Assembly (NCBI RefSeq): GCF_009664975.1
Contig: NZ_WJXB01000001.1
Location: 186,001-250,000, forward strand
Length of the DNA stretch: 64,000 bases
Reading direction: 5' to 3'
DNA from: Paenibacillus monticola
Lineage (GTDB): Bacteria; Bacillota; Bacilli; Paenibacillales; Paenibacillaceae
Part shown: one piece after another, positions 54,694-63,922 of the stretch
Layout: each line of letters opens with the position of its first letter
Position numbering within the stretch: position 1 is the stretch's first letter
Translations under genes and position numbers: made by a program
The notes under the pieces: generated by a model
The model's input: the letters and a program-made list of their open reading frames with translations, nothing else
Databases searched by the model: none
What the model was told of the DNA's origin: nothing

Positions 54694-55527
54694 ATGACGA
54701 ATGAAAATAAGGAGCCGCGCAAGCGGTTTTTGGCGTTGGATACATCTACGGCTACACTTGGTGTAGCCATAACAGAGAATGGGCGATTGCTGCATGAGAT
54801 CAATGCTTCCGGTGAGCGGAATCATTCGGTACATCTGCTGCCCATTATTGAGCAGGTGCTGCAAGCCACGGGGACAACCGCTGCTATGCTAGGCGGAGTT
54901 TCTGTGGGTGTCGGGCCCGGCTCCTATACAGGGACACGCATCGCGGTTACGGCTGCCAAGACGCTGGCTTGGGCCTGGAATGTGCCCGTAGCGGGCATAT
55001 CCACTCTACAGGCGTTAGCATGGGGGGGACGTCTTGCGGGCCTTGTGAGCCAGTCTGAGGCTATCCTAACTCTAGGTGAACAGGCCGAAGGGGAGGGTTC
55101 TGACTGGGTAATTCCACTGCTGGATGCACGCCGGGGCCAAGCCTACACGGCGCTATTCTGCGCTGATGGGACAGGCAGTCCCTATCGTCTTGAGCCAGAC
55201 GCGATCCGCTTGATGGCGGATTGGGTGCAACACTTAGCGGAACGTCTTGCTCAGGCCCAAGCAAACGGGTCAAGTCCGCGCTTGATCTGGTTTGTCGGGG
55301 ACACTGGACTGCACGGCAGCGTGGAATCACTGCAGCCACTGCAGGAACTCAGTAGTATTCGCGTTGCAGCCTATGAGCTTGAGGGACGTTGGACGGGATT
55401 TCTTGGTGAGGAACGCCTGCAGACAGGCAGCGACGATATACATACCCTGATCCCCAATTATACGCAGCTGTCAGAAGCAGAAGCCAATTTGCGCCGAAGC
55501 AGCGAAGGGAGCTTAAACAAACGATGA
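54694..55527 (+). CDS. tsaB: tRNA threonylcarbamoyladenosine biosynthesis protein TsaB
   Basis: 277 residues from the ATG at 54694; a GTG at 54679 inside tsaE is an alternative. LALDTSTATLGVAI, GERNHSVHLLPIIEQVL and GVGPGSYTGTRIAVTAAKTLAW identify TsaB (Gcp-like fold). It scaffolds TsaD. Its stop overlaps the rimI start (ATGA). Confidence 0.93.
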   Translation: MTNENKEPRKRFLALDTSTATLGVAITENGRLLHEINASGERNHSVHLLPIIEQVLQATGTTAAMLGGVSVGVGPGSYTGTRIAVTAAKTLAWAWNVPVAGISTLQALAWGGRLAGLVSQSEAILTLGEQAEGEGSDWVIPLLDARRGQAYTALFCADGTGSPYRLEPDAIRLMADWVQHLAERLAQAQANGSSPRLIWFVGDTGLHGSVESLQPLQELSSIRVAAYELEGRWTGFLGEERLQTGSDDIHTLIPNYTQLSEAEANLRRSSEGSLNKR

Positions 55528-56015
55528 CGGAATCGGAGCCGGTAAGAGAGCAGGAAGTTGAACCTATTTTTCGTCTGATGAAGGTGGAGGATATTCCGGA
55601 GATTCTCGTGATTGAACGGGAAGCTTTTACGATGCCGTGGACGGAGGAAGCCTTCCGCAACGAGCTGACGCATAATCACTTTGCCAAATACATGGTTATG
55701 GAGTTATCCAATCACATTATCGGTTATGCCGGAATGTGGGCTATTGTTGACGAAGCACATGTGACGAACATCGCCTTGCTGGAGGCTTATCGGGGACGCA
55801 AATGGGGAGACCGGCTGCTGGACGAGCTTATGAAGACAGCTTCTTTTTTAGGCATGATATCCATTACGCTTGAAGTGCGGGCATCTAACGAGATCGCCCA
55901 GAATTTATATCGCAAAAAAGGCTTCCGCTCTGCTGGCACTCGCAAAGGGTATTACTCCGATAACCGCGAGGATGCGCTCATTATGTGGGCTGATCTGCCG
56001 GCTCACGGAGAGTAA
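55524..56015 (+). CDS. rimI: Ribosomal protein bS18 N-alanine acetyltransferase
   Basis: 163 residues; ATG overlaps the tsaB stop. The GNAT core (HVTNIALLEAYRGRKWGDRLLDELM, LEVRASNEIAQNLYRKKGFRSAGTRKGYYSDNREDALIMW) is that of RimI. It acetylates the N-terminus of bS18 and possibly other proteins. Confidence 0.93.
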   Translation: MTESEPVREQEVEPIFRLMKVEDIPEILVIEREAFTMPWTEEAFRNELTHNHFAKYMVMELSNHIIGYAGMWAIVDEAHVTNIALLEAYRGRKWGDRLLDELMKTASFLGMISITLEVRASNEIAQNLYRKKGFRSAGTRKGYYSDNREDALIMWADLPAHGE

Positions 56016-56045
56016 GAGCATCATGGAAGGAAGCGTGGACTTGAA

Positions 56046-57095
56046 ATGAAGACAGAAGCAGGTACAGCACAATCTGTACTTATATTAGCCATAGAAACCA
56101 GCTGTGATGAGACGGCGGTAGCCGTTGTAAAAGATGGTCATGAGGTGTTGTCGAGCATCATCTCCAGTCAGATCGAGATTCACCGTGCTTATGGCGGTGT
56201 TGTACCGGAAGTAGCATCTCGCAAGCATGTAGAGGTTATTACTCTGATTATCGAGGAGGCTCTGTCTGCTGCAGGCATTAAGCCAGAGCAATTGACGGCG
56301 GTAGCTGTTACTCAAGGCCCGGGACTGGTTGGGGCCCTGCTGGTCGGTGTCGTAGCTGCCAAGAGTCTGGCTCTGGCCTGGGGGAAGCCATTAATCGGCA
56401 CCCATCATATCGCCGGACATATTTATGCCAACCGGCTTGTTGCGGAGTTGCAATATCCCAATATGACCCTGGTTGTGTCCGGTGGACATACGGAATTGGT
56501 TCATATGGAGCGGGAGGGTGAGTTTCGGATTATTGGCCGCACCCGTGACGATGCCGTGGGCGAAGCCTACGATAAAGTAGCCCGGGCGTTGGGCTTCCCT
56601 TATCCTGGCGGTCCTCATGTGGACCGTCTGGCGCGTGAGGCAGCAGCAGCCGTTCCGCTGCCACGTGTCTGGCTGGAACATGATTCCTATGATTTCAGCT
56701 TCAGCGGATTGAAGTCGGCTGTGCTGAATGTAGTGAATCAGAGTAAGATGAAAGGTCTGACGCCGGATGTAGCAGGCATCGCCCGCGGCTTCCAGGAATC
56801 CGTAGTAGAAGTACTGGTTGAGAAAGCTGTGCGTGCCGTAAGGTCCTGCAATGCCAGACAACTGCTTCTGTGCGGTGGTGTTGCTGCAAATGTCGGGTTG
56901 CGCACAGCATTGACCTCCCGCTGTAAAGCGGAAGGCATCGAACTTATCATTCCACCACCCATATATTGTACGGACAATGCCGCAATGATTGGTGCTGCTG
57001 CCTACGTGAAGTGGCAGCATGATGGTGGTACACCGCTGGACATGGTGGCTGACCCCGGATTCTCGCTGGAGAAATGGTCCGTAGCTGCCTATTGA
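56046..57095 (+). CDS. tsaD: tRNA N6-adenosine threonylcarbamoyltransferase TsaD
   Basis: 349 residues; AAGGAAG precedes the ATG. LAIETSCDETAVAVV, GPGLVGALLVG, the metal-binding THHIAGHIYAN and FPYPGGPHVDRLA are the signatures. It catalyses the final transfer step of t6A with TsaB and TsaE. The -35 of the downstream leuA promoter overlaps its stop codon. Confidence 0.96.
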   Translation: MKTEAGTAQSVLILAIETSCDETAVAVVKDGHEVLSSIISSQIEIHRAYGGVVPEVASRKHVEVITLIIEEALSAAGIKPEQLTAVAVTQGPGLVGALLVGVVAAKSLALAWGKPLIGTHHIAGHIYANRLVAELQYPNMTLVVSGGHTELVHMEREGEFRIIGRTRDDAVGEAYDKVARALGFPYPGGPHVDRLAREAAAAVPLPRVWLEHDSYDFSFSGLKSAVLNVVNQSKMKGLTPDVAGIARGFQESVVEVLVEKAVRAVRSCNARQLLLCGGVAANVGLRTALTSRCKAEGIELIIPPPIYCTDNAAMIGAAAYVKWQHDGGTPLDMVADPGFSLEKWSVAAY

Positions 57096-57121
57096 CAGCA
57101 TTTGATTGATGCAGGTATAAT
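57092..57121 (+). promoter_or_regulatory. leuA promoter (consensus sigma-A) overlapping the tsaD stop
   Basis: TTGACA (57092-57097) is perfect and contains the tsaD TGA. The spacer is 18 bases, then TATAAT (57116-57121). Transcription would start near 57128, just before the first T-box. Confidence 0.85.
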
Positions 57122-57127
57122 CAGACC

Positions 57128-57504
57128 AATTATACAAGGATCAAACGCGATGAATGGAAGCAGTAAGGATACTCCGGGTTAAGAGAGCTGCGGGCAGGTG
57201 CGACGCAGTCGAAGGGGCCCTGAACTCGTCCGGGAGCGGAGCGGTGGAAGCAGGATGCTCTTTAAGTTTAGAGGGTGTTGACCGGCAAGCAGTACGCCGG
57301 GCCTTTCGTACATCGTTACGGGTTACCTCCGTGAGAGGGTGGTCGAGTAAGGAAAGGATGAGATTATTTGTCTCCACTTATCCGGCTGTAAAGTGGATGT
57401 TCTTGTATTGGCAGCAATCTAGTCAATCTTGAAGGATGTCAACAAGAGTGGTACCGCGAAGGTTAACAGCCTGTCGTCTCTTGAATGAGAGGGCAGGCTT
57501 TTTT
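57128..57504 (+). ncRNA. T-box leader 1 (leucine) upstream of leuA
   Basis: The T-box sequence AGAGTGGTACCGCG is at 57445-57458, followed by a terminator (57468-57504, CAGGC/GCCTG stem plus T-run). Stem I carries AGAGAGCTGCGGG and GGTGCGACGCAG. The specifier loop pairs AGUA on the 5' side with GAACUCG on the 3' side (codon CUC, Leu, near 57221). Uncharged tRNA-Leu would stabilise the antiterminator. Confidence 0.9.
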
Positions 57505-57544
57505 GTGTCCATTTTTAAGAGAACAGCAGAGAGCAAGTCTATAG

Positions 57545-57850
57545 GATAAACGCAATGAACGGGAGTAGTAAAGAGTGATGGTGAACAGAGAGCTGCGGGG
57601 TGGTGCGACGCAGTCACCAGGAACTCTTGAATCTCGCCCGGGAGCGGAGCGGTGGAATGGAAGTGATACTCCGCCTACGGATGTCCCCGTTACCGGACCT
57701 TTTGGAGAGTGCTCACCTTTGGTTGTGAGAGTTCCCGGAAGAAGAGCTGGACGCAGCTAGTGGCTACCAATTTGTAGCTTATGCGTCAAAAAGAGTGGTA
57801 CCGCGGAGGGGTGACCCGCCGTCTCTTTATATAGAGACGGTGGGTTTTTT
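57545..57850 (+). ncRNA. T-box leader 2 (leucine), tandem with leader 1
   Basis: AGAGTGGTACCGCGG at 57792-57806, then a strong terminator (57815-57850, CCCGCCGTCTCT with its complement and six T). Stem I repeats AGAGAGCTGCGGG and GGTGCGACGCAGTC. After the helix AAGAGT/ACTCTT the specifier loop reads GAAUCUCG, giving CUC (Leu). The two leaders are so similar in stem I that duplication is likely. Confidence 0.9.
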
Positions 57851-57969
57851 GCGTTGTTGTGAACATGCTGCCGGCAGCAGTGGGTGGGATAAGTTGCAGA
57901 GCCGCAAGTCGACGTGCGGTCCTGCGTGGAATCAACGTTATGGATATTCAAAAACTAGGAGGCAACCCC

Positions 57970-59520
57970 ATGATTATTCCAGTAAAGAAACGTATACAGA
58001 TTTTTGATACCACGCTGCGTGATGGTGAGCAGGCTCCCGGTGCAAGTCTCACCCCTGAGCAAAAAATAGTTCTGGCCTACAAGCTCGTAGAGCTGGGGGT
58101 TGATGTGCTTGAGCCGGGCTTCCCGGTCTCAAGCCCCGGTGATTTTGCAGCAGTGGAGACCATTTCGCGCATGGTGCAGGGCTTAGAGATCTGTGGTTTC
58201 GCACGGGCGGTGAAAGGAGATATCGATGCTGCTGTTCGGGCTACGCAGGATGCGAATCGGCGGCGAATTCACCTGTTCATCTCCTCTTCGGATATTCATC
58301 TGCGCCATCAGTTGCGCAAGAGCAGACCCGAGGTCGTTGCTGCCGCCCGTGAGATGACGGCCTATGCGCGCCAATTCTGTGAGGTTGTTGAATTCACAGC
58401 GATGGACGCAGCGCGGACAGGGATTGATGATCTGATCGAAATGGTTGAAGCGGTTATTGCGGAGGGAGCTTCGATCATTAATTTGCCAGACACCGTTGGC
58501 TATGCGTTGCCGCAGGAATACGGAGAGATGTTCCGGCGTGTACGGCTAGGGGCCAGAGGAGGGGACAGTGTGAGTTACAGTGCACACTGTCATAATGATT
58601 TGGGGCTGGCCGTAGCCAACAGCCTGGCAGCGATTGCTGGAGGTGCCACCCAGATTGAGGTCACCGTCAATGGTGTCGGAGAACGAACTGGCAACTGTGC
58701 GCTGGAGGAGCTGGTGATGGCACTGGAAACACGCGGCGATGTGCTTGGCGCGGAGACGGGAATCGTGCTGGATAAGTTATATGAAACCTCACGACTGATT
58801 AGTGGGGCGATGCATTTTCCCATTGCATATAACAAGCCAGTGGTCGGAAGGAATGCCTTCCAGCATGAGTCAGGCATCCATCAGGATGGTCTGCTAAAAG
58901 ACCGTAGCACTTATGAAATTATGGACCCGGAGCGGTTGGGTATTCCACGCAGTATGATCATTCTGGGTAAGCATTCCGGCAGACATGCGCTGAAGGACCG
59001 GACGGCAAAGTACGGTATAACGCTGGCCCCTACGGAACTGGATGCACTGTATGAGACATTCAAGGAAACAGCTGACCGCCAAAAGGTCGTCAGTGATGAC
59101 CAACTGCTGCAAATGGTGAGCCAGGCAACCGGGCAGCAGGCTCAGGTCTACGAGCTGGGCGAAGTTCAAGTGTTGGCTGGCAGCGCCGAGCGCCGTGTTG
59201 CCGCAGTTACCGTCCATCACTTGAAGAGTGGTTTGGAAACCTCGCATACAAGCACTGGTGATGGACCGCTGGAGGCGATCATCGCTGCTATTGGACAGGG
59301 GATTGCTGAGAATATTGATTTTGTGGGGCTGGAGTTGCATTCCTTGGGCAGCGGAGAGAACGCCCAGGCTGAAGCAGCCGTTATGGTGGAGTGGGAAGGT
59401 CTTAAATTTAGAGGAACAGCCACCCATCAGGATATCATAATGGCAGCTGGCATAGCTTATATTGCAGCCTGCAATTCAGCACTGCTCTCCACGTTGGCCC
59501 TAAATGATTCAACAACGTAA
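57970..59520 (+). CDS. leuA: 2-isopropylmalate synthase
   Basis: 516 residues from the ATG at 57970, with AGGAGG seven bases upstream; the open frame to 57859 overlaps leader sequence. FDTTLRDGEQAPGASLTPEQK is the catalytic signature, SAHCHNDLGLAVANSLAAI and ESGIHQDGLLK are typical HMGL/IPMS motifs, and the C-terminal third is the LeuA allosteric (leucine) domain. It condenses acetyl-CoA with 2-oxoisovalerate, the first step of leucine synthesis. It stands alone, away from other leu/ilv genes in this window. Confidence 0.95.
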   Translation: MIIPVKKRIQIFDTTLRDGEQAPGASLTPEQKIVLAYKLVELGVDVLEPGFPVSSPGDFAAVETISRMVQGLEICGFARAVKGDIDAAVRATQDANRRRIHLFISSSDIHLRHQLRKSRPEVVAAAREMTAYARQFCEVVEFTAMDAARTGIDDLIEMVEAVIAEGASIINLPDTVGYALPQEYGEMFRRVRLGARGGDSVSYSAHCHNDLGLAVANSLAAIAGGATQIEVTVNGVGERTGNCALEELVMALETRGDVLGAETGIVLDKLYETSRLISGAMHFPIAYNKPVVGRNAFQHESGIHQDGLLKDRSTYEIMDPERLGIPRSMIILGKHSGRHALKDRTAKYGITLAPTELDALYETFKETADRQKVVSDDQLLQMVSQATGQQAQVYELGEVQVLAGSAERRVAAVTVHHLKSGLETSHTSTGDGPLEAIIAAIGQGIAENIDFVGLELHSLGSGENAQAEAAVMVEWEGLKFRGTATHQDIIMAAGIAYIAACNSALLSTLALNDSTT

Positions 59521-59528
59521 ATATTGTT

Positions 59529-59567
59529 GCCCGCCGCCACATTTGGAGTCGGCGGGTTCTTTTTTTC
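59529..59567 (+). terminator. Terminator of leuA
   Basis: CCCGCCG (59530-59536) pairs with CGGCGGG (59550-59556), followed by TTCTTTTTTT. Confidence 0.85.
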
Positions 59568-59610
59568 GGTAAAAAGGCCAAAAAAATCCCCGTCACATCT
59601 TTTGTCAAGT

Positions 59611-59869
59611 TGTGGACAAAGTTATCCACATATTCCTCTCTAATTGTGTAAAAACCATGTAAAATCAGCAATAACGCCCCTTTTTCGGGCTCTCCAAAAG
59701 CCGATTTTGCGATAGGTGAATTTTTGAGGAAATTGTGGATAGTGTGGATAATTCGGTGGATAAAAAATGCTTGACAGCACAAATAGCGATTTTAAGCCTA
59801 AAAAAAGGCCCAAAGGGCCTTTTCAGAGAGATAGTTATGCACGAAAACTGGGGATAGAGCTGTGGATAA
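59611..59869. other. Cluster of DnaA boxes in an intergenic region
   Basis: Three perfect boxes: TTATCCACA (59622-59630, reverse orientation), TGTGGATAA (59743-59751) and TGTGGATAA (59861-59869). One-mismatch boxes: TGTGGACAA (59611-59619), TGTGGATAG (59734-59742), GGTGGATAA (59755-59763). The region is AT-rich. The adjacent genes are leuA and an ABC-F gene, not dnaA, so this is more like a DnaA-titration or regulatory cluster than oriC. Confidence 0.75.
59795..59823 (-). terminator. Terminator for the leftward ABC-F gene
   Basis: AAAAGGCCC (59803-59811) pairs with GGGCCTTTT (59815-59823). On the minus strand the T-run is longer (59799-59806 reads AAAAAAA on plus). It sits inside the DnaA-box cluster. 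Confidence 0.75.
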
Positions 59870-59923
59870 CTATTTATGAACAATTCAGGAACAGTTGAAA
59901 ATTATTTTATAGCAGCATTTACA

Positions 59924-61876
59924 TTATTCGTCAGCAAGAATTTCCCATTCGCTAAAATAATCGCTTAAAGATGATTTTTTGTCCTTTAGATCTGCTTCAT
60001 AGCCCTGAAGTGCCAAATAATCCTGATAAATTTCAGGCTTCGTCATTTCATTCTCAATAAAAGCGACTTCTTCCTCTAGCTCGGAAATATTCTTCTCAAG
60101 TTCGGCAATACGTCGTTGGCGATTGCGCTCCTCGCGTTTGGTTTGCTTGTCTGCTTCAAAGGTGGAAATGGCGCCTTTATCCTGTGCAGTAGCTTCATTA
60201 TTGGTATTCTTGGAGGCCGTTGTCGCAGCTAATTCCGCAGCTTCGTTCGCAATTTCCTCCAATTCCCGCTTTTTATCGACATAGTCGTCGTAATTGCCGA
60301 GGTATTGATCGATTCCGCTGGGATGCAGCTCCAGAATACGCTCAGCCATTTTGTTAAGGAAATATCGGTCATGTGAAATGAAGAGCAGTGTGCCCTCGAA
60401 ATCCATTAAGGCTGCTTCCAGAACCTCACGGCTGACTAGGTCCAGATGGTTGGTTGGCTCATCCAGAATAAGCATATTGGCACCGCGCAGCATGAGCTTG
60501 GATAGAGACACGCGTGCTTTTTCACCACCGCTTAAAGCGGCGATTCTTTTCTGAACATCCTCACCACTAAATAAAAAATTACCAAGAATGGTGCGGATTC
60601 GCGCCTCCTCGAGCATGGGATATTCGCTCCAAAGCTCTTCCAGAACAGTATTGCGCGGATTCAGATGCGTCTGTTCCTGATCGTAATAAGCGATTTTCAC
60701 TTTAGTGCCCCAATTAACAGATCCAAGAGAGGGCTCACGGCTTCCTATCATACATTGCAGCAATGTCGATTTACCGATCCCATTCGGGCCAATAAGTGCA
60801 GCGGTTTCACCCCGGCGTAGTTCGAAGGAGGCATTCTTGAATAAGGGCTGGCCTTCATTAAAGGAAACGGAGACATGGCGAACTTGCAGCACCTCTTTGC
60901 CGGACATGAAGTCTGGCTCGAAGGAAAAGTTGGCTTTCTTCATGTCGCCCATCGGCCGATCAATACGATCCATTTTGTCCAGCGCTTTACGTCTGCTCTG
61001 AGCTCGCTTGGTAGTAGATGCCCGCACAATATTGCGCTGCACGAAATCCTCCATCCGCGAAATCTCGTCCTGCTGCTTCTCAAACTGCTTCATTCTGATT
61101 TCATACTCGGCGGCCTTCAGTTCCATATAACGGGTGTAATTGCCCGTATAACGGCGGGACTCATGCCGCTCAATCTCGACAATGGCAGTAACAAGCCGGT
61201 CTAGAAAATAACGGTCATGGGACACAACCAGAATCCCGCCGGCATAACCGCGCAGGTAATCCTCCAGCCAGGTGAGCGTTTCGATATCGAGATGGTTGGT
61301 TGGCTCATCCAGCATTAGAAGATCAGGGGCTTGAAGCAGGATGCGCGCCAGGGCAAGCCGTGTTTTTTGCCCTCCGCTAAGTGTGGAAATGGATGTTTCC
61401 GGTGCAAATTCACCAAAGCCCATACCATGCAAGACACTGCGGATTCGCGTATTCATTTCATAACCACCGTGATCCTTGAACCAGTCCGATCGGACCGCAT
61501 ATCGTTCTAAGAGTTCTTCATAACGTTTCGAATCCTCCGCCACTGCCGGATCGGCAATGCTTGCTTCCATCCGCCGCAGTTCGGCCTCTGCCTCGATCAG
61601 CGGAGCAAAAACGGCCAGCATTTCTTCATGAATCGTCTTATCCGATTGCAAGCCGCTGTTCTGGGCTAGATACCCGATCGTTGTTTCTTTTGCTTTATGA
61701 ATTTGACCGCTGTCGAAAGACATTTCACCCGCGAGAATTTGCAGGAAGGTTGACTTACCGGCACCGTTGACACCAACCAGGCCGACCCGTTCTTTCTCAT
61801 TAACCTGTAGGCTTATGCCGTCCAGCACGCTCTGTATTCCATATGATTTACTAATTCCTGTCGCTTGAAGAAGCAT
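59924..61876 (-). CDS. ydiF: ABC-F family ATPase (YdiF-type)
   Basis: 650 residues. Two ABC domains: the first with GVNGAGKSTF and LSGGQKTRLALARILLQAPDLLMLDEPTNHLD, the second with GPNGIGKSTL and LSGGEKARVSLSKLMLRGANMLILDEPTNHLD, joined by a charged linker and an Arg/Lys/Glu-rich C-terminal coiled coil (about 540-640). No membrane segment, as in ribosome-acting ABC-F proteins. The YdiF assignment rests on type and on synteny with tsaD and moaC. GGTGGAGG lies before the ATG. Confidence 0.88.
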   Translation of the reverse strand: MLLQATGISKSYGIQSVLDGISLQVNEKERVGLVGVNGAGKSTFLQILAGEMSFDSGQIHKAKETTIGYLAQNSGLQSDKTIHEEMLAVFAPLIEAEAELRRMEASIADPAVAEDSKRYEELLERYAVRSDWFKDHGGYEMNTRIRSVLHGMGFGEFAPETSISTLSGGQKTRLALARILLQAPDLLMLDEPTNHLDIETLTWLEDYLRGYAGGILVVSHDRYFLDRLVTAIVEIERHESRRYTGNYTRYMELKAAEYEIRMKQFEKQQDEISRMEDFVQRNIVRASTTKRAQSRRKALDKMDRIDRPMGDMKKANFSFEPDFMSGKEVLQVRHVSVSFNEGQPLFKNASFELRRGETAALIGPNGIGKSTLLQCMIGSREPSLGSVNWGTKVKIAYYDQEQTHLNPRNTVLEELWSEYPMLEEARIRTILGNFLFSGEDVQKRIAALSGGEKARVSLSKLMLRGANMLILDEPTNHLDLVSREVLEAALMDFEGTLLFISHDRYFLNKMAERILELHPSGIDQYLGNYDDYVDKKRELEEIANEAAELAATTASKNTNNEATAQDKGAISTFEADKQTKREERNRQRRIAELEKNISELEEEVAFIENEMTKPEIYQDYLALQGYEADLKDKKSSLSDYFSEWEILADE

Positions 61877-62148
61877 AACGATGAAACCTCCACCCTTGCA
61901 TTTTTCGCTTTGGCAGCAATCGCCGCAGCCGTTCGGAACAACTTAATCTATAGTTTACATGAAAAGCGTTTCCGGCGCGAGAGCCTGTCATTAGGCAAGT
62001 ATGAGATGTGAGGGCTGAGGGGGTGAACTTCTTGCCCAGAGCCATCTTGGCGAACGGGGGATAAGAGTGGTAAACTGAATTTACAAACAGCTAAGAAAAC
62101 TAAAGGTAAGTAAAAATAAACCATGATTAGATAAGGAGGCAGCCGACG

Positions 62149-62784
62149 ATGACGGGCAAGAGTGTATTGCTCGCCGAAGTAAAGCGGGAGCTGCGCGTGC
62201 AGAGGGCTACCGCCCGAGACAAGCTGCCTGCAGTCCAGAGAGAGCAACTCTCTTCTCAGGTCTGCAGTTATGCATGGGAGTGGATGAAGACGGAAGGCGC
62301 AGCATCACTGCTGGCCTATGTACCGTTCCGCTCTGAACTGGACACCCGCCCGCTTATTACGCGGGCGTGGGAGGAGCAGTGTGAAGTGCTGCTGCCCCGT
62401 GTGCTTCCGGGAAACGGAGCAATGACCTTGCACAAGGTTCGTTCTTGGAACGAGCTGGCACCGGGAGCTTATGGTATTCTCGAGCCAACACTTTCAACTG
62501 GAGCACAACAAGAATCAGAGGTACACCCGCTACCTAATGTCATATTTGTTCCGGGACTGGCTTTCGACCTTCGGGGCGGTCGTCTTGGGTATGGCCGCGG
62601 GTATTACGACCGCTTGCGGGCTGCTTGGGAGACTAATCCACGAGTGAGCGCGAAGCCACCTGTATGGATCGGTCTGGCTTATGGGATGCAAATCATTCCA
62701 GAGGTGCCAATGGCTGCCCATGATGCATTTATGGACTTGCTAATTACGGAGAATGGCATACTACATTGCCGTAAAGGAGAATGA
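62149..62784 (+). CDS. 5-formyltetrahydrofolate cyclo-ligase
   Basis: 211 residues; AAGGAGGCAG precedes the ATG. The substrate-binding and ATP-loop motifs FVPGLAFDLRGGRLGYGRGYYDR are diagnostic. It converts 5-formyl-THF and ATP to 5,10-methenyl-THF. It is four bases before moaC and probably co-transcribed. Confidence 0.92.
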   Translation: MTGKSVLLAEVKRELRVQRATARDKLPAVQREQLSSQVCSYAWEWMKTEGAASLLAYVPFRSELDTRPLITRAWEEQCEVLLPRVLPGNGAMTLHKVRSWNELAPGAYGILEPTLSTGAQQESEVHPLPNVIFVPGLAFDLRGGRLGYGRGYYDRLRAAWETNPRVSAKPPVWIGLAYGMQIIPEVPMAAHDAFMDLLITENGILHCRKGE

Positions 62785-62787
62785 AGC

Positions 62788-63264
62788 TTGGAATTGACGC
62801 ATTTCAATGAAGAGGGCAGAGCACGCATGGTGGATGTCAGTGATAAGGAGATTACCAAGCGGACCGCTATTGCGCGCAGTATGGTTACAATGGATTCAAG
62901 GACACTCAGTGCCATCAAGGAGGGCAAGATCAGCAAAGGTGATGTGCTTGCTGTTGCCCAGGTTGCCGGAATTATGGCGGCGAAAAAGACATCCGACTGG
63001 ATTCCGATGTGTCACCCGCTGCCGCTTACCGGGATTGATATCCGCTTCTCAGATAACAGCGAAGAAGAACTATATATAGAAGCAACTGTCAAGACTACCG
63101 GAAAGACCGGCGTGGAGATGGAGGCGTTGACCGCCGTTTCGGTTGCAGCATTGACCGTATATGATATGTGCAAGGCTTTGCAGAAAGATATGATGATCGG
63201 ACCTACGCTATTGGTTTCCAAGAGCGGCGGCAAGAACGGAGATTATGCACGAGAGGAATCATAA
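62788..63264 (+). CDS. moaC: Cyclic pyranopterin monophosphate synthase MoaC
   Basis: 158 residues starting at TTG 62788 with AAAGGAGA seven bases upstream. [35 protein letters not shown] and [22 protein letters not shown] are the family signatures. It completes formation of cPMP from the MoaA product in molybdenum cofactor synthesis. Confidence 0.95.
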   Translation: MELTHFNEEGRARMVDVSDKEITKRTAIARSMVTMDSRTLSAIKEGKISKGDVLAVAQVAGIMAAKKTSDWIPMCHPLPLTGIDIRFSDNSEEELYIEATVKTTGKTGVEMEALTAVSVAALTVYDMCKALQKDMMIGPTLLVSKSGGKNGDYAREES

Positions 63265-63307
63265 CAGCTTCAATCATACATAGTACATAAAGGGAGGGCT
63301 TAAGCCT

Positions 63308-63793
63308 ATGGCGTGGAGAACAGCAATCCTGACGGCCAGTGATAAAGGGGCCAGAGGCGAACGGGAAGACACGAGCGCCCAGGTGATTCGGGAACTTGTG
63401 GAAGAAGAGCTTGGCGGAGAAATAGTCGAATATCGGATTGTACCCGATGAGCAGGATGAGATTATTGCAGCATTGATTGAGCTTACTGATTATTTTCAGG
63501 CGGATCTGGTGCTTACAACGGGAGGAACGGATCTGGCGATTCGTGATGTGACTCCGGAAGCAACCCGGCGAGTCATCGAACGGGAGGTACCGGGATTGTC
63601 TGAGGCCATGCGGAACACGGTGATGCAGAAGAATCGGGCGGTTATGTTATTCCGTGGGATTTGTGGTATTCGTGGACGCACGCTAATCGTTAATTTGCCC
63701 GGGACACCTAAAGGTGTTCATGAGAATCTGGCCGCAATTATGGATCAGCTGCCAGAGGCACTACTTATGGTAACAGGCCAGTATCGCCAGTAA
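63308..63793 (+). CDS. mogA: MogA/MoaB-type molybdenum cofactor biosynthesis protein
   Basis: 161 residues; AGGGAGGGC precedes the ATG. AILTASDKGARGEREDTSAQ and LTTGGTDLAIRDVTPEATR are the MPT-binding motifs. The usual GGTG motif is GGTD here (Asp instead of Gly), which is odd. The protein should adenylate or bind molybdopterin. It follows moaC closely. Confidence 0.92.
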   Translation: MAWRTAILTASDKGARGEREDTSAQVIRELVEEELGGEIVEYRIVPDEQDEIIAALIELTDYFQADLVLTTGGTDLAIRDVTPEATRRVIEREVPGLSEAMRNTVMQKNRAVMLFRGICGIRGRTLIVNLPGTPKGVHENLAAIMDQLPEALLMVTGQYRQ

Positions 63794-63922
63794 GTTGCTT
63801 ATCCTTGTCCTATCACAGCAGCAGCCAAAGATAGTCGATGGATGTGTGATATAAGTTATGGTATTATTAAATTATCGACAAAATATCATGAACGGACAAA
63901 TGTGACAAGGAGGAATAACAAC

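Noticed and set aside
57859-57969. Extended leuA reading frame upstream of 57970
   Set aside because: AGGAGG sits seven bases before ATG 57970, the usual LeuA N-terminus starts there, and the extension follows directly on the T-box terminator.
59611-59869. Chromosomal origin (oriC)
   Set aside because: No dnaA or dnaN next to it, the boxes are fewer than in typical Bacillota origins, and the flanking genes are metabolic.
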